Below are positions 34,001 through 43,800 of a stretch of 64,000 bases of DNA, piece by piece. The notes beneath the pieces were generated by a model. The model was not told where the DNA came from, did not search any database, and was given only the letters and a program-made list of their open reading frames with translations. Numbering within the stretch: position 1 is the stretch's first letter; each line of letters opens with the position of its first letter. The translations under genes and the position numbers were made by a program. The DNA lies in the NCBI RefSeq assembly GCF_003711515.1, contig NW_021167095.1:214001-278000 (forward strand), given 5' to 3'. The DNA comes from Sodiomyces alkalinus F11 (taxonomy: Eukaryota; Ascomycota; Sordariomycetes; Glomerellales; Plectosphaerellaceae).

Positions 34001-36942
34001 TAAAATAGCAACAAACGACCACTAGGAAACCTTCCTAGCTTACGCCGAAGGCCCTGAGATCTGTAAGGCCTATAACTATATAAAGAGCGGCCTTAACGCG
34101 AAGATCCTACCGATCTAAACGCCTATAAAGCAGACGGCCTATACCTTCGAAGATAAATATAACGTCCTACTTCACACCCTTTTTCTAGCACCCCCCGCTA
34201 CCGCCACTAACGCCCCCGAAGCCCCTGTATTTACAGGCCCTTCGGGGGGCCTAGGCCCCCCCTACGGTTCTAACGGCCCCTAGAGCCTGACTAGATCACG
34301 TAGTAAGGGCCTTAGAAGACCGTGGGAGTGGCCTAGCCTATAGGCTATAGAGCTAGAACGCGCGATTTTTAGAGCCGCTATAGGGAAGGCCCCTAGACCT
34401 GACAGGATAGGTTTAAAACCGATCTAATAGGCCTATAAGGCTATTCCCGGGTCCCTTTTACAGGCCTACTCAGCGCTCTTTTCCGCAGGGCACTACCCTA
34501 CCTATTAGAATGAAGCCCTCGGGGTTATTCTACCGAAGCCAGGGAAGAAGGACTATTCAGATCCTAAGTCTTATAGGATTATAGCCCTTCTAAACTGCCT
34601 AGGCAAAGTACTCAAAAGGGTTATAGCTGCTAGGCTTAGTTTTTTAGCTAATACCCGCGACGACCTTCTACACCCTGGTTAAATAAAGGGTAGAAAATAA
34701 CGCTCTACTATCGATACGGCCTTTCTCCTCCTCTACTATATCGAGGAATAGCGTAAATCATGTTAAAATCCTGTAATTTCTACGCTATTTCTAGATATTA
34801 AAGGAGCCTTCGATCACGTCGCCCGTCCCTAGCTACTTAGGACCCTTTAAGAACTCCAGCTACCCCCGACCCTAGTTAAATAGGTAGCCTCTTTTACAGA
34901 AAACAGGCGTATCTAACTAGCCTTTAAGGGGCAGGTTTAATAGCCCACCCCCCTAAATATAGGGGTCCTATAAGGCCCTCCGGTTTCCCCTATCCTATTC
35001 CTGATTTATATTAGGAAGGTTATAGCGGGTCCGGAATTTCGGGGTCTTTAGCTCTCGTATATTAACGACTTTTAGCTATCTATAGCGTCTACGTCGACGA
35101 CGAAAAACTATAAAACCCTGGAAATAGCCGTAACCTCCTTTTTCGACGCAGTAAAAGTTAACTAAGTCCTTTTCGACCACCGAAAAACAAAGCTTATTCA
35201 CTTCTATCGAAGACGTTCCAAAGAAGACGCCCCTATTACTATAGGGAGGTATCTAGTTAAACTTACGCTAGGTGCTATTAGGTGCCTAGGGGTCTGGTTT
35301 AACCCTAAGCTATCTTTTAAACCCCATATCGAAAAATGTCTAAACTCAGCTTCAGGGGCCCTTAATAGGTTTTATAGGCTTACTAGCTCGTAGAGGGGCC
35401 TTTCGTTTAAGGCCCTAAGGCAGCTATATAGAGCTTATATTGCCTTGTTAGCTGATTTTGGCTCGTAGCGCTAGTAGGACCCTAAATCACCGAAAAAGCA
35501 CCTCGTAGACCGCCTGAAACGCCTACAGTACGGCGCTTTAGTCAGGGCCCTAGGGGCTTTTAAGAGGGCCCCCTTAAGGCCCTTAGAACTCGAAGCAGCA
35601 GTTCCCCTAGCGGCGGTTCGCTTAACTAGGTCTAATAGGCTATATACCTTTAGGACCTTAAAGTTCCTACCGAACCACCCTATTAAACGCCAGCTCCTAG
35701 GAAACGAAAACGACGAAGACCTCGCCTGGTTATAGAACCTACTACCTACCACACAGCTCTATAAACTAGGCCTAGAAATAGTGGCTCTAGTAGGGCAGTC
35801 TTAGGATATCGAGGGTCCTTCGGCTAGGTAGGAGGCCCCCTAGGCTTCAGACCCTATAGCGGACTTAAGACCCTTTTTCCCACTTAAAGACCGGCCTAAA
35901 GCAGGCACTAACCCTGGCCCTAATACCCCCGATCAGAAAACAGCCCACCTCGAAGCCCTTACTGAAATACAATAAGGCCTAGGGGAGTGGGCTGCTATTA
36001 TCTATACCGACGGCTCCCTAGGCCACTACACTAGGCCCCCTATAGGGCCTTTACAGGCTGCAGCAGCTATTATACAGTGGGCTAATACCGGAAGGCCCTG
36101 TAAAGCTATCGGCTTTAACCTAGGGGCCGCTACCGAAGTCGCGGATGCTGAATTATACGCTATTCTCCAGGCCCTTTATGCTGCCCTAGAGCAGACGCCT
36201 AGGCCCCTAGAGTGCTATATTTGTAGTGAATCCTAGGCGGCTATACACAAACTTCAGCGTACTTTATAGTGGGCTATAGAAGCTAAAAACCTTATTTCAC
36301 GCCTTAAATAACTAAGCACTTCGGTCTCTGTCCAGTAGTGCCCCTCGCACGTGGGGATAGAAGGGAATGAACTAGCGGATAAGGTAGCTAAAGTGGCGTT
36401 AAACCCCGAAAAAGCTACTAAATTCGTTAGCTTAGTTACCCTTAGCCACCTAAAACGCCGGGTAAATAAAGGTCTTATTTAAGATTGGAAAACTCTATGG
36501 AATCACGAGGAGGAGGAGGAGAAAAGAGGTAAATCGGTCCGATTAAGCCGTCTATATCGGCGACTAGTCCGCGATAACCTCCGTTTCTCTCGAAAACCAC
36601 TACTAACACAAGGCCCTAGATAGGTAATATCGGCTTTTACGCAGCTAAAAACCGGCTTCGGATACCTAAAAACCCTCTAAAAAAGGGCCTAAAACTGCGC
36701 TAACGACAGCTATTCCTGTCCCGGCTCCCCTATACAGGATACAGCCCACCTTATCCTTTCCTGCCCTTTTTATAAAAACGAACGAAAAGCCCTGCGGGAA
36801 GCCCTAGCAGGCCTACCGCTATCTCTACCGCTATTATTCGGTACTAAAAGAGGAATACAGGCTTTAGAGGCCTATCTTTTAGCTACTAAAATAGCCTCGG
36901 CGGAGTGGTACAGGGGGCAAACCTCGGATCCTACGGTCTAGT
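31077..36942 (+). pseudogene. LINE M single-frame polyprotein (knuckles-EN-RT-RNH)
   Basis: From ATG 31,077 (M-P-G-N-G-P-A-P-P-R-G-G) one frame runs to TAG 36,940-36,942. The N-terminal region is Pro/Ala-rich with an N-A-P tripeptide repeat. Zinc knuckles start at C-S-N-C (32,553). The endonuclease starts H-N-V-D-K-W (about 32,830) and has G-D-F-N-R-N-H (about 33,320). RT has LDIKGAFDHVA (34,791 on) and PPVSPILFLIYI, with box Y-I-N-D (about 35,064). RNase H has I-Y-T-D-G-S (36,000) and G-N-E-L-A-D (about 36,364). Codon positions 31,077, 32,553, 34,791 and 36,003 share one frame. The many internal TAG/TAA codons fit RIP of CAG, CAA or TGG. A true ORF1/ORF2 stop at about 32,770 cannot be excluded. 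Confidence 0.8.
31246..31290 (+). repeat. 9-bp tandem repeat encoding Asn-Ala-Pro
   Basis: Five consecutive copies of aa(c/t)gcccct in the N-terminal part of the LINE M frame, translated as N-A-P repeats. A short C-run follows. Confidence 0.85.
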
Positions 36943-37126
36943 TATCTGTTTTGATTTTTACCTGTTTTTCGGGATATTAGGCAGACTATTACAGAGGATT
37001 TCCTTTATTTATTACTATTACTCCACTCCTTACTATAGCTTAGTCTAGCCTCTAGCCTATAGGGCAAAAGGCGCCGCGCCATAGCTTTAGGGCTGTATGC
37101 CCGTAATGAATAAAAAAAATAAAAAA

Positions 37127-38330
37127 AAAGAAGATATACAAGAAATACAGAGCTATAAAGCCTGTAGAAGAAGCAAGTCAGCCACGCTTATACATAAAGA
37201 ATCCATTAATAAATATAAGGATTTTTCCTACCTTAAAAAGTTATATATAGATTTATACTGGCCTATCAACCTTATAACGTATAATACAAATCGTTAGATT
37301 CTATTTATCATAGACTCTTCTACACGGTATCTATAGGCAAAACTGCTTAGAGATAAATCATACATATCTATTATAAATGCTATAAAAGAGTGGAAAATTC
37401 CCGTTAAAAATAATAAATATAATATAAAAGTAAAAGAAGTAGATACCGACGGCGGGAAAGAATTCACGAATACCTCGTTTAAAAGACTATTCGTCGGAAT
37501 AAATCATAATATAAAGCCCCCGTATGCCCATAAGACTCTAAGCTCGATAGAACGGGTTATAAGGACTATAATTAAAAAAGTCCGCTATTTTCTTTTCCGC
37601 TCAGGCCTACCAAAATACCTTTAGGGGGATACGGTTTATTCAGCCGTTTATACGTATAATAGAACACCTAATTCAGTAGTGGGCTTTAAAACGCCTTACG
37701 AATTAGTAGAAAATCGTAGACCTAATATACATAATATTCGGGTTTAGGGTTCCGTTATATATTATAAGAACAACGACCCAAAAGCAAAGAAACTATATCC
37801 ACGAGCACTTTAGGGTGCTTTAGTTAGTAATAACGATGTTAACTATAAAATATATAATCCTCGATCTAGGAAAACTACCTAGTATCGTGACGTTTATATT
37901 CTAGAAAATCAGTTTCTGACTTCTTTTGTAGATACTATAATTAATACAAATAACCCTATAACCTATATAAATAATAAGTCTCCTACTATAAATATACCGC
38001 AGGTAGAACCGGTTTCCGACCCCGAGTCTTATCTACTCGGCGAGTACTATAATAATACTAAACGTACGTTTAGGTCTATCCAAACCGAAGAAGAAGATAA
38101 GGATAAAAATAAAAGACAAAAGGGTCTTCGAGCAGCGGGCGGTATTATTCCAGCCGAAAGTAATAATAAGAATAATATAACCGACCCGGTTAATAACGGC
38201 CTTAAATCTAGGTTAGAAATTCAAATTTCTTCTAAATCTTCGAAGGAAAACGATAACGATTATATATTATACGATCATAATAAGCGCTTATTATATATAA
38301 CTAAAGGTACTATACTCGGGAACCTATAGT
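37127..38330 (+). pseudogene. Copia integrase
   Basis: Pol resumes with A-C-R-R-S-K-S-A-T (end of the zinc-binding HHCC motif, first Cys lost) and continues into the DDE core: D-L-Y-W-P-I-N, F-I-I-D-S-S-T-R-Y-L, E-V-D-T-D-G-G-K-E-F, P-Y-A-H-K-T, V-Y-T-Y-N-R-T-P and T-P-Y-E-L-V. These are typical Copia integrase blocks. A linker with an R-G-L-R-A-A-G-type segment lies near 38,120. The enzyme would insert cDNA; here TAG stops interrupt it. Confidence 0.88.
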
Positions 38331-38656
38331 TTTAAGAAGATCCCCACTTGCTTTTAACTGTAAATTCTTTATACGAACTAGCTACTTACAAATACGCTAT
38401 AAACTACTCTGATAAAGATAAGTGGATAGAAGCTATAGTAGCTGAAATAACAGAACTTGGAAATAGAAACACCTGGGATTCAATGAGTATAAAAGATACG
38501 CCTTAATATGATAATAATAATAATAACAATGAGCAGAAAAATACCTTAAACGTCTTCGGAGGCCGTTGGGTATATAAAAGTAAATATGACGATAAAGGCG
38601 AGGCTATAAAATATAAAGCACGTTTTTTAAGCTGCTCCTTCTTTTATAAGAACCAG
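38331..38656 (+). pseudogene. Copia RT, N-terminal remnant
   Basis: Start of the Copia RT: W-I-E-A-I-V-A-E-I, N-T-W-D-S-M, then G-G-R-W-V-Y-K-S-K-Y-D and I-K-Y-K-A-R-F-L. The frame then jumps to about 35 bp of unrelated sequence and the polypurine tract. The catalytic FVDD region and RNase H are gone, a deletion I estimate at over 1 kb from the normal domain lengths. The element could not have moved by its own RT after this deletion. Confidence 0.8.
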
Positions 38657-38668
38657 CTTACGGGGGGG
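38657..38668 (+). other. Copia polypurine tract
   Basis: cttacggggggg directly before the TG of the 3' LTR: G-rich, in the expected place for plus-strand priming. Confidence 0.65.
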
Positions 38669-39104
38669 TGTTAATATTATTATTATTATTATTACTAATA
38701 ATATCCTTAATATCCTTCGAGTATATTCTTCGTACTCGAATAAAGGATATCTTCCCCGTAAGCCTAGACCGCTCTCTTTCAAGTCAGTTCATCTAATACG
38801 AGTCAGACAAAGGATATAAAGGATTACGATATTACTACGATATCTATCTTTATTATAATACTGTTACGATATCGACCCTTTTATAAAGAATAAAGGATAT
38901 CAACCCGTTCCCTCGGTTCGGTTCTTTCCTTTCTTTGTTCTTTATTCTTAATCCTTTATCTCAAACACTTTTTCGATCCGAAGAAGACATAATACGCGCG
39001 CAGAGATCCTACCTTACAATCCCATTATTACCTTCTTATTTTTCCACTGCTTTTCGTGACTTTCGTCCCTTCCGCTTATCTGATATCGTCAAAGATCTTC
39101 AAAA
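38669..39104 (+). repeat. Copia 3' LTR
   Basis: 436-bp uninterrupted LTR, TGTTAATATT...CTTCAAAA, followed by taacc and then Gypsy F. It allowed the 5' LTR (20,977-21,262 plus 27,870-28,024) to be reassembled and LINE D to be delimited. It contains a (TTA)n stretch near its start. Confidence 0.93.
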
Positions 39105-39960
39105 TAACCTATTATGCTTCGGGCCCTAGGTAATTATAGATCGTGTACTAAGCTTATATAGTATTCTAGAATAAGGTAGTATCGATTATAAGCTTTTACC
39201 GTATCGCGTAGGCCTACGCGCTATAATATACTCGCTTCCCTAAGAACTTCGCCGGGCTATTAATAGTCTTACGGGGTACCACCGTTAAGGTCAGGGCGAT
39301 TAAGATTATTATCGGCTATAGCGCTAGCGATAGAACCGGTAATAGGGTAGACTTTACTAGTATAAGGATTATCGGGGTCTATAAGGGAGCCGGAATATTT
39401 AAGTTCGGCGGTATTAGGTTCTACGAAGTAGGCGTCCCTAGGAGCCGGGCTATAAGCTATTCGACTATTAGTCGTTATCGCTTATTAGCTTTTTCTCTCA
39501 CGTATTATCGGTTTATAAAGTAGCGTATTTCCAAGTAATATTCTTATATCGGAGCGAGCCTTAAGTTAATATCGGTATATTATTTATAGAGAGGGCCTAG
39601 CCTTATATTTAGGACTTAGTCGTTTTCTTCGAACCGTTAATTCGTCTACTCCGCGACCTATTTAATTCTAATAGGTTACTAGGCGGTAGTGTTAGGATCC
39701 TAATCTATTACTAGCGTAGCGTATAGGTATCGCTGAGTTCTAGATATATAAACGACTGGTTATAGGTTATAGCACTAAGTAAGGTCGTAAAAATAGATTA
39801 TCTTTAATTAAGGAAAGAAGAAGGAAAAGGAGAAAAGTCTATAGCGCTAGGCTAGCTATAAGGTGGCGATAACTAGGCGATATAGGTCCGTTAACTAAGC
39901 CCGTAGTCAGGAAGATCCGGAGTATAGCCGGATCCTTTATATCGGGGTTAACCTGTAACA
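39105..39960 (-). mobile_element. Gypsy F, right part (gag start and 5' LTR)
   Basis: Continuation of minus-strand Gypsy F: the N-terminal gag (39,105-39,740) and the 5' LTR (39,747-39,960). It matches Gypsy-1 positions 4330-3492 inverted. Confidence 0.88.
39747..39960 (-). repeat. Gypsy F 5' LTR
   Basis: 214-bp LTR on the minus strand. Its outer end (minus strand) reads TGTTACAGGTTAACCCC, the least mutated LTR start of this family in the window, showing the original TG. The flanking right side is LINE G. Confidence 0.9.
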
Positions 39961-40925
39961 CTTACTAGCACTACAGTGGTATACTCGCTATTATACTTAG
40001 AGGATTTTAGCCTTAGGATTCGTTTCTTATAAGAATACTAGCAGGTCTTCCTTGGATAGGGCATTAATAATCTGTTAAGAGATAGCCTTAGCGAGTATAG
40101 AGTAAGTTTATATGGTTAGGGCGGCTCCTTTACTAAAGGTCTTCTTAACTTATTACTCCATATAAATAGTCTATGAGTATATCCTTTCGGTAAAGGTAAA
40201 GTAGATATCTCCTCTAGATAGCTTTTATACCGTTACGGTATCGTATCAGGTAGTCGTGGTGTTCACGGCTTAGATAATTTCCTTTAGAGTCCTGGTTCTA
40301 AGGGGCTAGTCTCTGGGGAGAGTTCTTTAGCGGATAATTAGTCCCTAGTAATACCGGGCAGGGATCACTTTAAGACGGGCGGGATCTTATAGCGGTGCTA
40401 TTATAGGAGGCCGGGCTATAATATTAGCCTAGGTCTTTTTTATACTACTAATACCCTTTCGGAGCTCCTAGATAACTTAGCGGATAAAAGCGTATAGGTA
40501 TACTAATAATATTATACTAATAGCATTACGGGTACTACGTATTATCATTAGTTCCTCTATTAGCTATACGACTTATTTAATCGTGTTTCTTTTAGCTAGC
40601 AGGGTCTAAATTTCTGTTTTAATTTTAGCTATTCTCGGTTCTAAGGGGTGCGGCGGTCCCCTCTTAGCCTTGTACCGGTTCCGGGCGGCGTCCTACCCCG
40701 GGGGGGGGGAGCGTTTATATTACGAAAAGTGGGTCCGTTAAGGATTCTGCGTGGTCGAAGTCGGGATAATACTATTTATCGATTCCTTGAGTGATACCGT
40801 AGCGCTAATATTACGGTGCCGCTATAATAGTATCCCTGGAGGGAGGCGGTAGTTATAATCGCTATCTTAGTAGTTTTATCGATTTTACTCTTATTACGCG
40901 CCCGTGGCCGGTAGGTATATCGCTA
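39961..40925 (-). mobile_element. LINE G: 5' end and ORF1 N-terminal part
   Basis: Minus-strand piece of the A/D/H LINE family, covering the 5' terminus (cgcgcccgtgg at about 40,900 on the plus strand) and about two-thirds of ORF1, cut at its left by the Gypsy F LTR. It is probably the other half of the LINE into which Gypsy F jumped (compare LINE C at 17,551-18,682, same orientation). Confidence 0.75.
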
Positions 40926-41814
40926 TAGATGCCTTTTTATTAGTTCATTATAAAATAAGGGCCTTATAAGCAGGGACCCTCGTGGTATCGAAGCGTCGCT
41001 TGTACTATACTATACTACTTCTTATCCTTATTCTCCCCCCCTCCCTCGGAGACACTAACTCTATTATTAGTATACTCGAAATTCTAGAATGGCTAGCTGG
41101 TATTACGGGCTATGACCCGCGGAACTATCCCCGGCAGTAGCCGGGACTAAGAAGTATAGACCTCCTAGCGAGGCCTATGTAATCCTATACGTACTTAGCC
41201 GCCTACATACCGCGCAGACGTTTCCTTTCCTCCTTTCCTTCTGTAGTTCGAATAAACTATATTTTTGGCCTTCATACGTGAATAGCTTTTAATAAGCCGT
41301 TATATATTCGAACTTATAAGAATATAAGCTTTAATGCTTATATTGAAGGAGGCCCTAATCACTTCGCCCCGAGCCTACTAAGGGGCTAAGGGCAGGTCGT
41401 AAGGACTTTATATAATAAGATTAATAAACGCGTATTATAACGCGTATAAGAAGCGTTAAGGATATATATCGCCCTTATTTATAATATAATCGCTAGCCTA
41501 TAAATAGCCTTCGAAAGGTCTTAACTTAAACCGTATCTTATACCTACTACGTACCCGACGCGTACCCTGATTATTACCCCCTCGCCCTTACCTAGGCCCT
41601 TAAAGGTAAAGACTACTATACCTATGCTACTACTAGCACCCACGCTCTTATACTGTGTCTAGTAGGTCGCCGTTCCCGTAGAATTTAGTAGAAAACGTAT
41701 AGAATATGCCGCTTACTCCTAGGCTATACGCCTAAAGCTTATACTCGATAGCCCGCTATTTCGTAATAATAAAAAGTTATAGTATATAATTAACGCGTGC
41801 TTAGATGCCTAGCC
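40926..41814 (+). other. Unassigned decayed sequence with one traceable frame
   Basis: About 0.9 kb between LINE G and LINE H. The left 0.37 kb includes cattataaaata (TATA-like) and a pyrimidine-rich run (about 41,220-41,245), a look reminiscent of an LTR, but no partner is seen in the window. From about 41,310 a plus-strand frame can be followed with only TAG/TAA breaks: N-A-Y-I-E-G-G-P-N-H-F-A-P, later L-I-P-T-T-Y-P-T-R-T-L and R-K-R-I-E-Y-A-A-Y-S. I do not recognise it. Confidence 0.4.
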
Positions 41815-41830
41815 TTATTATTATTATTAT

Positions 41831-43800
41831 CGATCTTACTCCACTATCCTGACTAATCTATAGGCGCCTTCCTAGGCTATACGGTCCTTCTCGGGTGGCT
41901 TTCTTTTTTTTCTTTTTAATTCAATACGTGTCTATAGCCCTAAAGCTATGGCACGAGTCTATTAAGGGGACTAAGCCTATAACGAGTATCTAGTTATTTA
42001 TATAACTTATATATAAAGTTAAAGAATATACGAAGTAGAATTATTAGTCCGGGACTTATCCGTAAGTGGTAGTGTGCGCTCCCCGTAGTTCCCTAGGCTC
42101 TAGGGCTTAATCGTAGTAAGTGTGTAGGTGCGCTTAATTACGCGTGATAGGGTACGTAGCTTCCCCCCTAAGGAGGGTATATACTAAGAGAGGTAGTATA
42201 GTTCCACTTATTAGCGCGTAAGCTGATAAATATCTCCCCGAATAAGCGGGGACCCCTATAACGTGTAGGAGCTCCGGGTAGGTCGCGCGGCGAATTAAAG
42301 AATTCGCGCGCGCGATTAAGGGGAGTAGGCTAGTAGTTAGGTAAGTTATCCTAAGCTAACCTTTATCAGTAGAGCGGGGGCTAAGGGGGCGCTACCGCGC
42401 TTCCACTATAGAATGGCTACGGCTTTCTAGCCTCGGTCTCCCTATATCCCTCGAGGATTATACCTTTTATTCCTTCTATCGGTTAGTAAAAAGAGTAGGG
42501 AGGTAGGCGCCTCCTGCCTCTCTTAGGTAGGTTCCTGCTATATCCGGCAGTAAGTAGGGGAAAATAGCCTCACCCTATTATAAGAATTAGATAGTTAATA
42601 TCCCCCGAGGCCTTTATACCTTAACCCTCCCTCTTCCTCCTATAATACTAATAAGTTTATTATAGGTTTTTCTCCTAATCTATTCCCGCTTATAGTCCTA
42701 TAGGTTTATCGTTACGACTTATACTAACTAGTAAACCCCTTTAGTTTTCTTATCATATTCCTATTATAATTTTACTATAAGTGTCTCGCGGTTATATCGC
42801 GGTGGCGTAGTGGTATTAGGTTAACTATATAGTATAGTATTAATTTATATATATATATAAATAATTAGTAGTGGTAGTTTAATATAAGTTTTCTTTATAG
42901 CGTAGTAGTACCTCTATGGTAGCGTGCTAATAGTCGTAGATATCTTCTTCTAGTAATAACACTAATACTAATAATAATCGTAACCGTTATAAGAAAGGCT
43001 TAATCCGGGTTATGCAGTATATAAGCCCTAGTAGTATCGATACAGTGCCGTGGTGGCTAACTTAGGATAATTATATACGTTATAGTAAGCGCTTAGGCAC
43101 CTACCTAGATAATGTGGAGGCTTACTCTAATACTATAGGAACTAGTATAGCCTATTTTTAATGTATTAATAGCCGGCGTCTATATAAGGATATAAGTTAT
43201 ACCGGTACCGTTATAGTATTATAGATATACCGTAATAACGTATTCTAATTATTTTAATATGTCCCCTCCGCTAATAAAAAGCAGTAATAGCGTCTTATAG
43301 ATCTTTATAAGGCGTATATAGCGGTAAAGGCCGCCGGTAATAACAGTATCGCTACTATAAGTATCCCCCTATAGTGCTATAGTAGTCTCCTTACTAATAA
43401 GCTATAGGCTAAGGAGCGCCTAGGGACGGTGTCCTAGTCTTTTAGCCGGGCCCTAAACCGGGCGTTACCTTCTGGTCGCGGCCGTGGCGGCACCGCGTCG
43501 GCGGAGGTATAGGAGTTATCGTACTAGATAAGGCGTCTAGAGGGTAAGATAGACCTGATTTTAGAATACTTCATAAGTGGCCTTCTTTCGGCCCCGTTAC
43601 GGCCCCTAGCGGCGGTAGTTAGCTAACTAGTCCCTATAGGGCCTTAAGTACGTTAAGAGTAGTATTAGCACTACCGAGGGCGATAAAGATAATAATAACT
43701 ACTAGCGCCCCGTTAGTGCCGTGCTAATACCGCCGGGGTCCCGTCTTATAGGACCCCTATTAATAATCCGCTAATTCGCTATACCGTTTTATCCCCGCTC
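41831..43800 (-). other. LINE H 3' region
   Basis: About 2 kb downstream of ORF2 in element sense. It contains the block shared with A and D, including the Arg/Pro-rich frame A-V-P-P-R-P-R-P-E-G-N (about 43,500), and a (TA)n stretch near 42,845-42,860. No protein is recognised. Confidence 0.5.

Larger units (their letters stand above)
30917..37126 (+). mobile_element. LINE M: full-length non-LTR element of a second family
   Basis: 6.2-kb plus-strand LINE inserted in Copia pol, flanked by the 11-bp duplication aaagaagatat (30,906-30,916 and 37,127-37,137). It ends in an A-rich tail (aataaaaaaaataaaaaa). It is different in sequence from the A/B/D/H/K family: more GC-rich and with fewer stops, so younger or less exposed to RIP. 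It encodes zinc knuckles, endonuclease, RT and RNase H in one frame. Confidence 0.92.
20977..39104 (+). mobile_element. Copia LTR retrotransposon, interrupted by LINEs D and M, RT-deleted
   Basis: Plus-strand Copia inserted in the gag of Gypsy F. Target duplication: tagcc (20,972-20,976) against taacc (39,105-39,109), a 5-bp repeat with one RIP change. The 5' LTR is split by LINE D and the pol frame by LINE M; removing both restores a Copia order of LTR, PBS, gag, PR, pre-integrase, IN, RT start, PPT, LTR. RT is cut short at about 38,640, just before the polypurine tract, so the RT palm and RNase H are deleted. Copia identity rests on IN preceding RT and on the integrase motifs. Stops throughout; non-functional. 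Confidence 0.9.

Noticed and set aside
35471..35752. Minus-strand 93-residue ORF
   Set aside because: Shadow of the LINE M RT-RNase H frame.
37097..37297. 66-residue ORF as an independent gene
   Set aside because: Its first codons are the LINE M tail; the rest is the Copia integrase frame after the target duplication.
38935..39129. 64-residue ORF
   Set aside because: It lies in the Copia 3' LTR and runs into Gypsy F, with no independent support.
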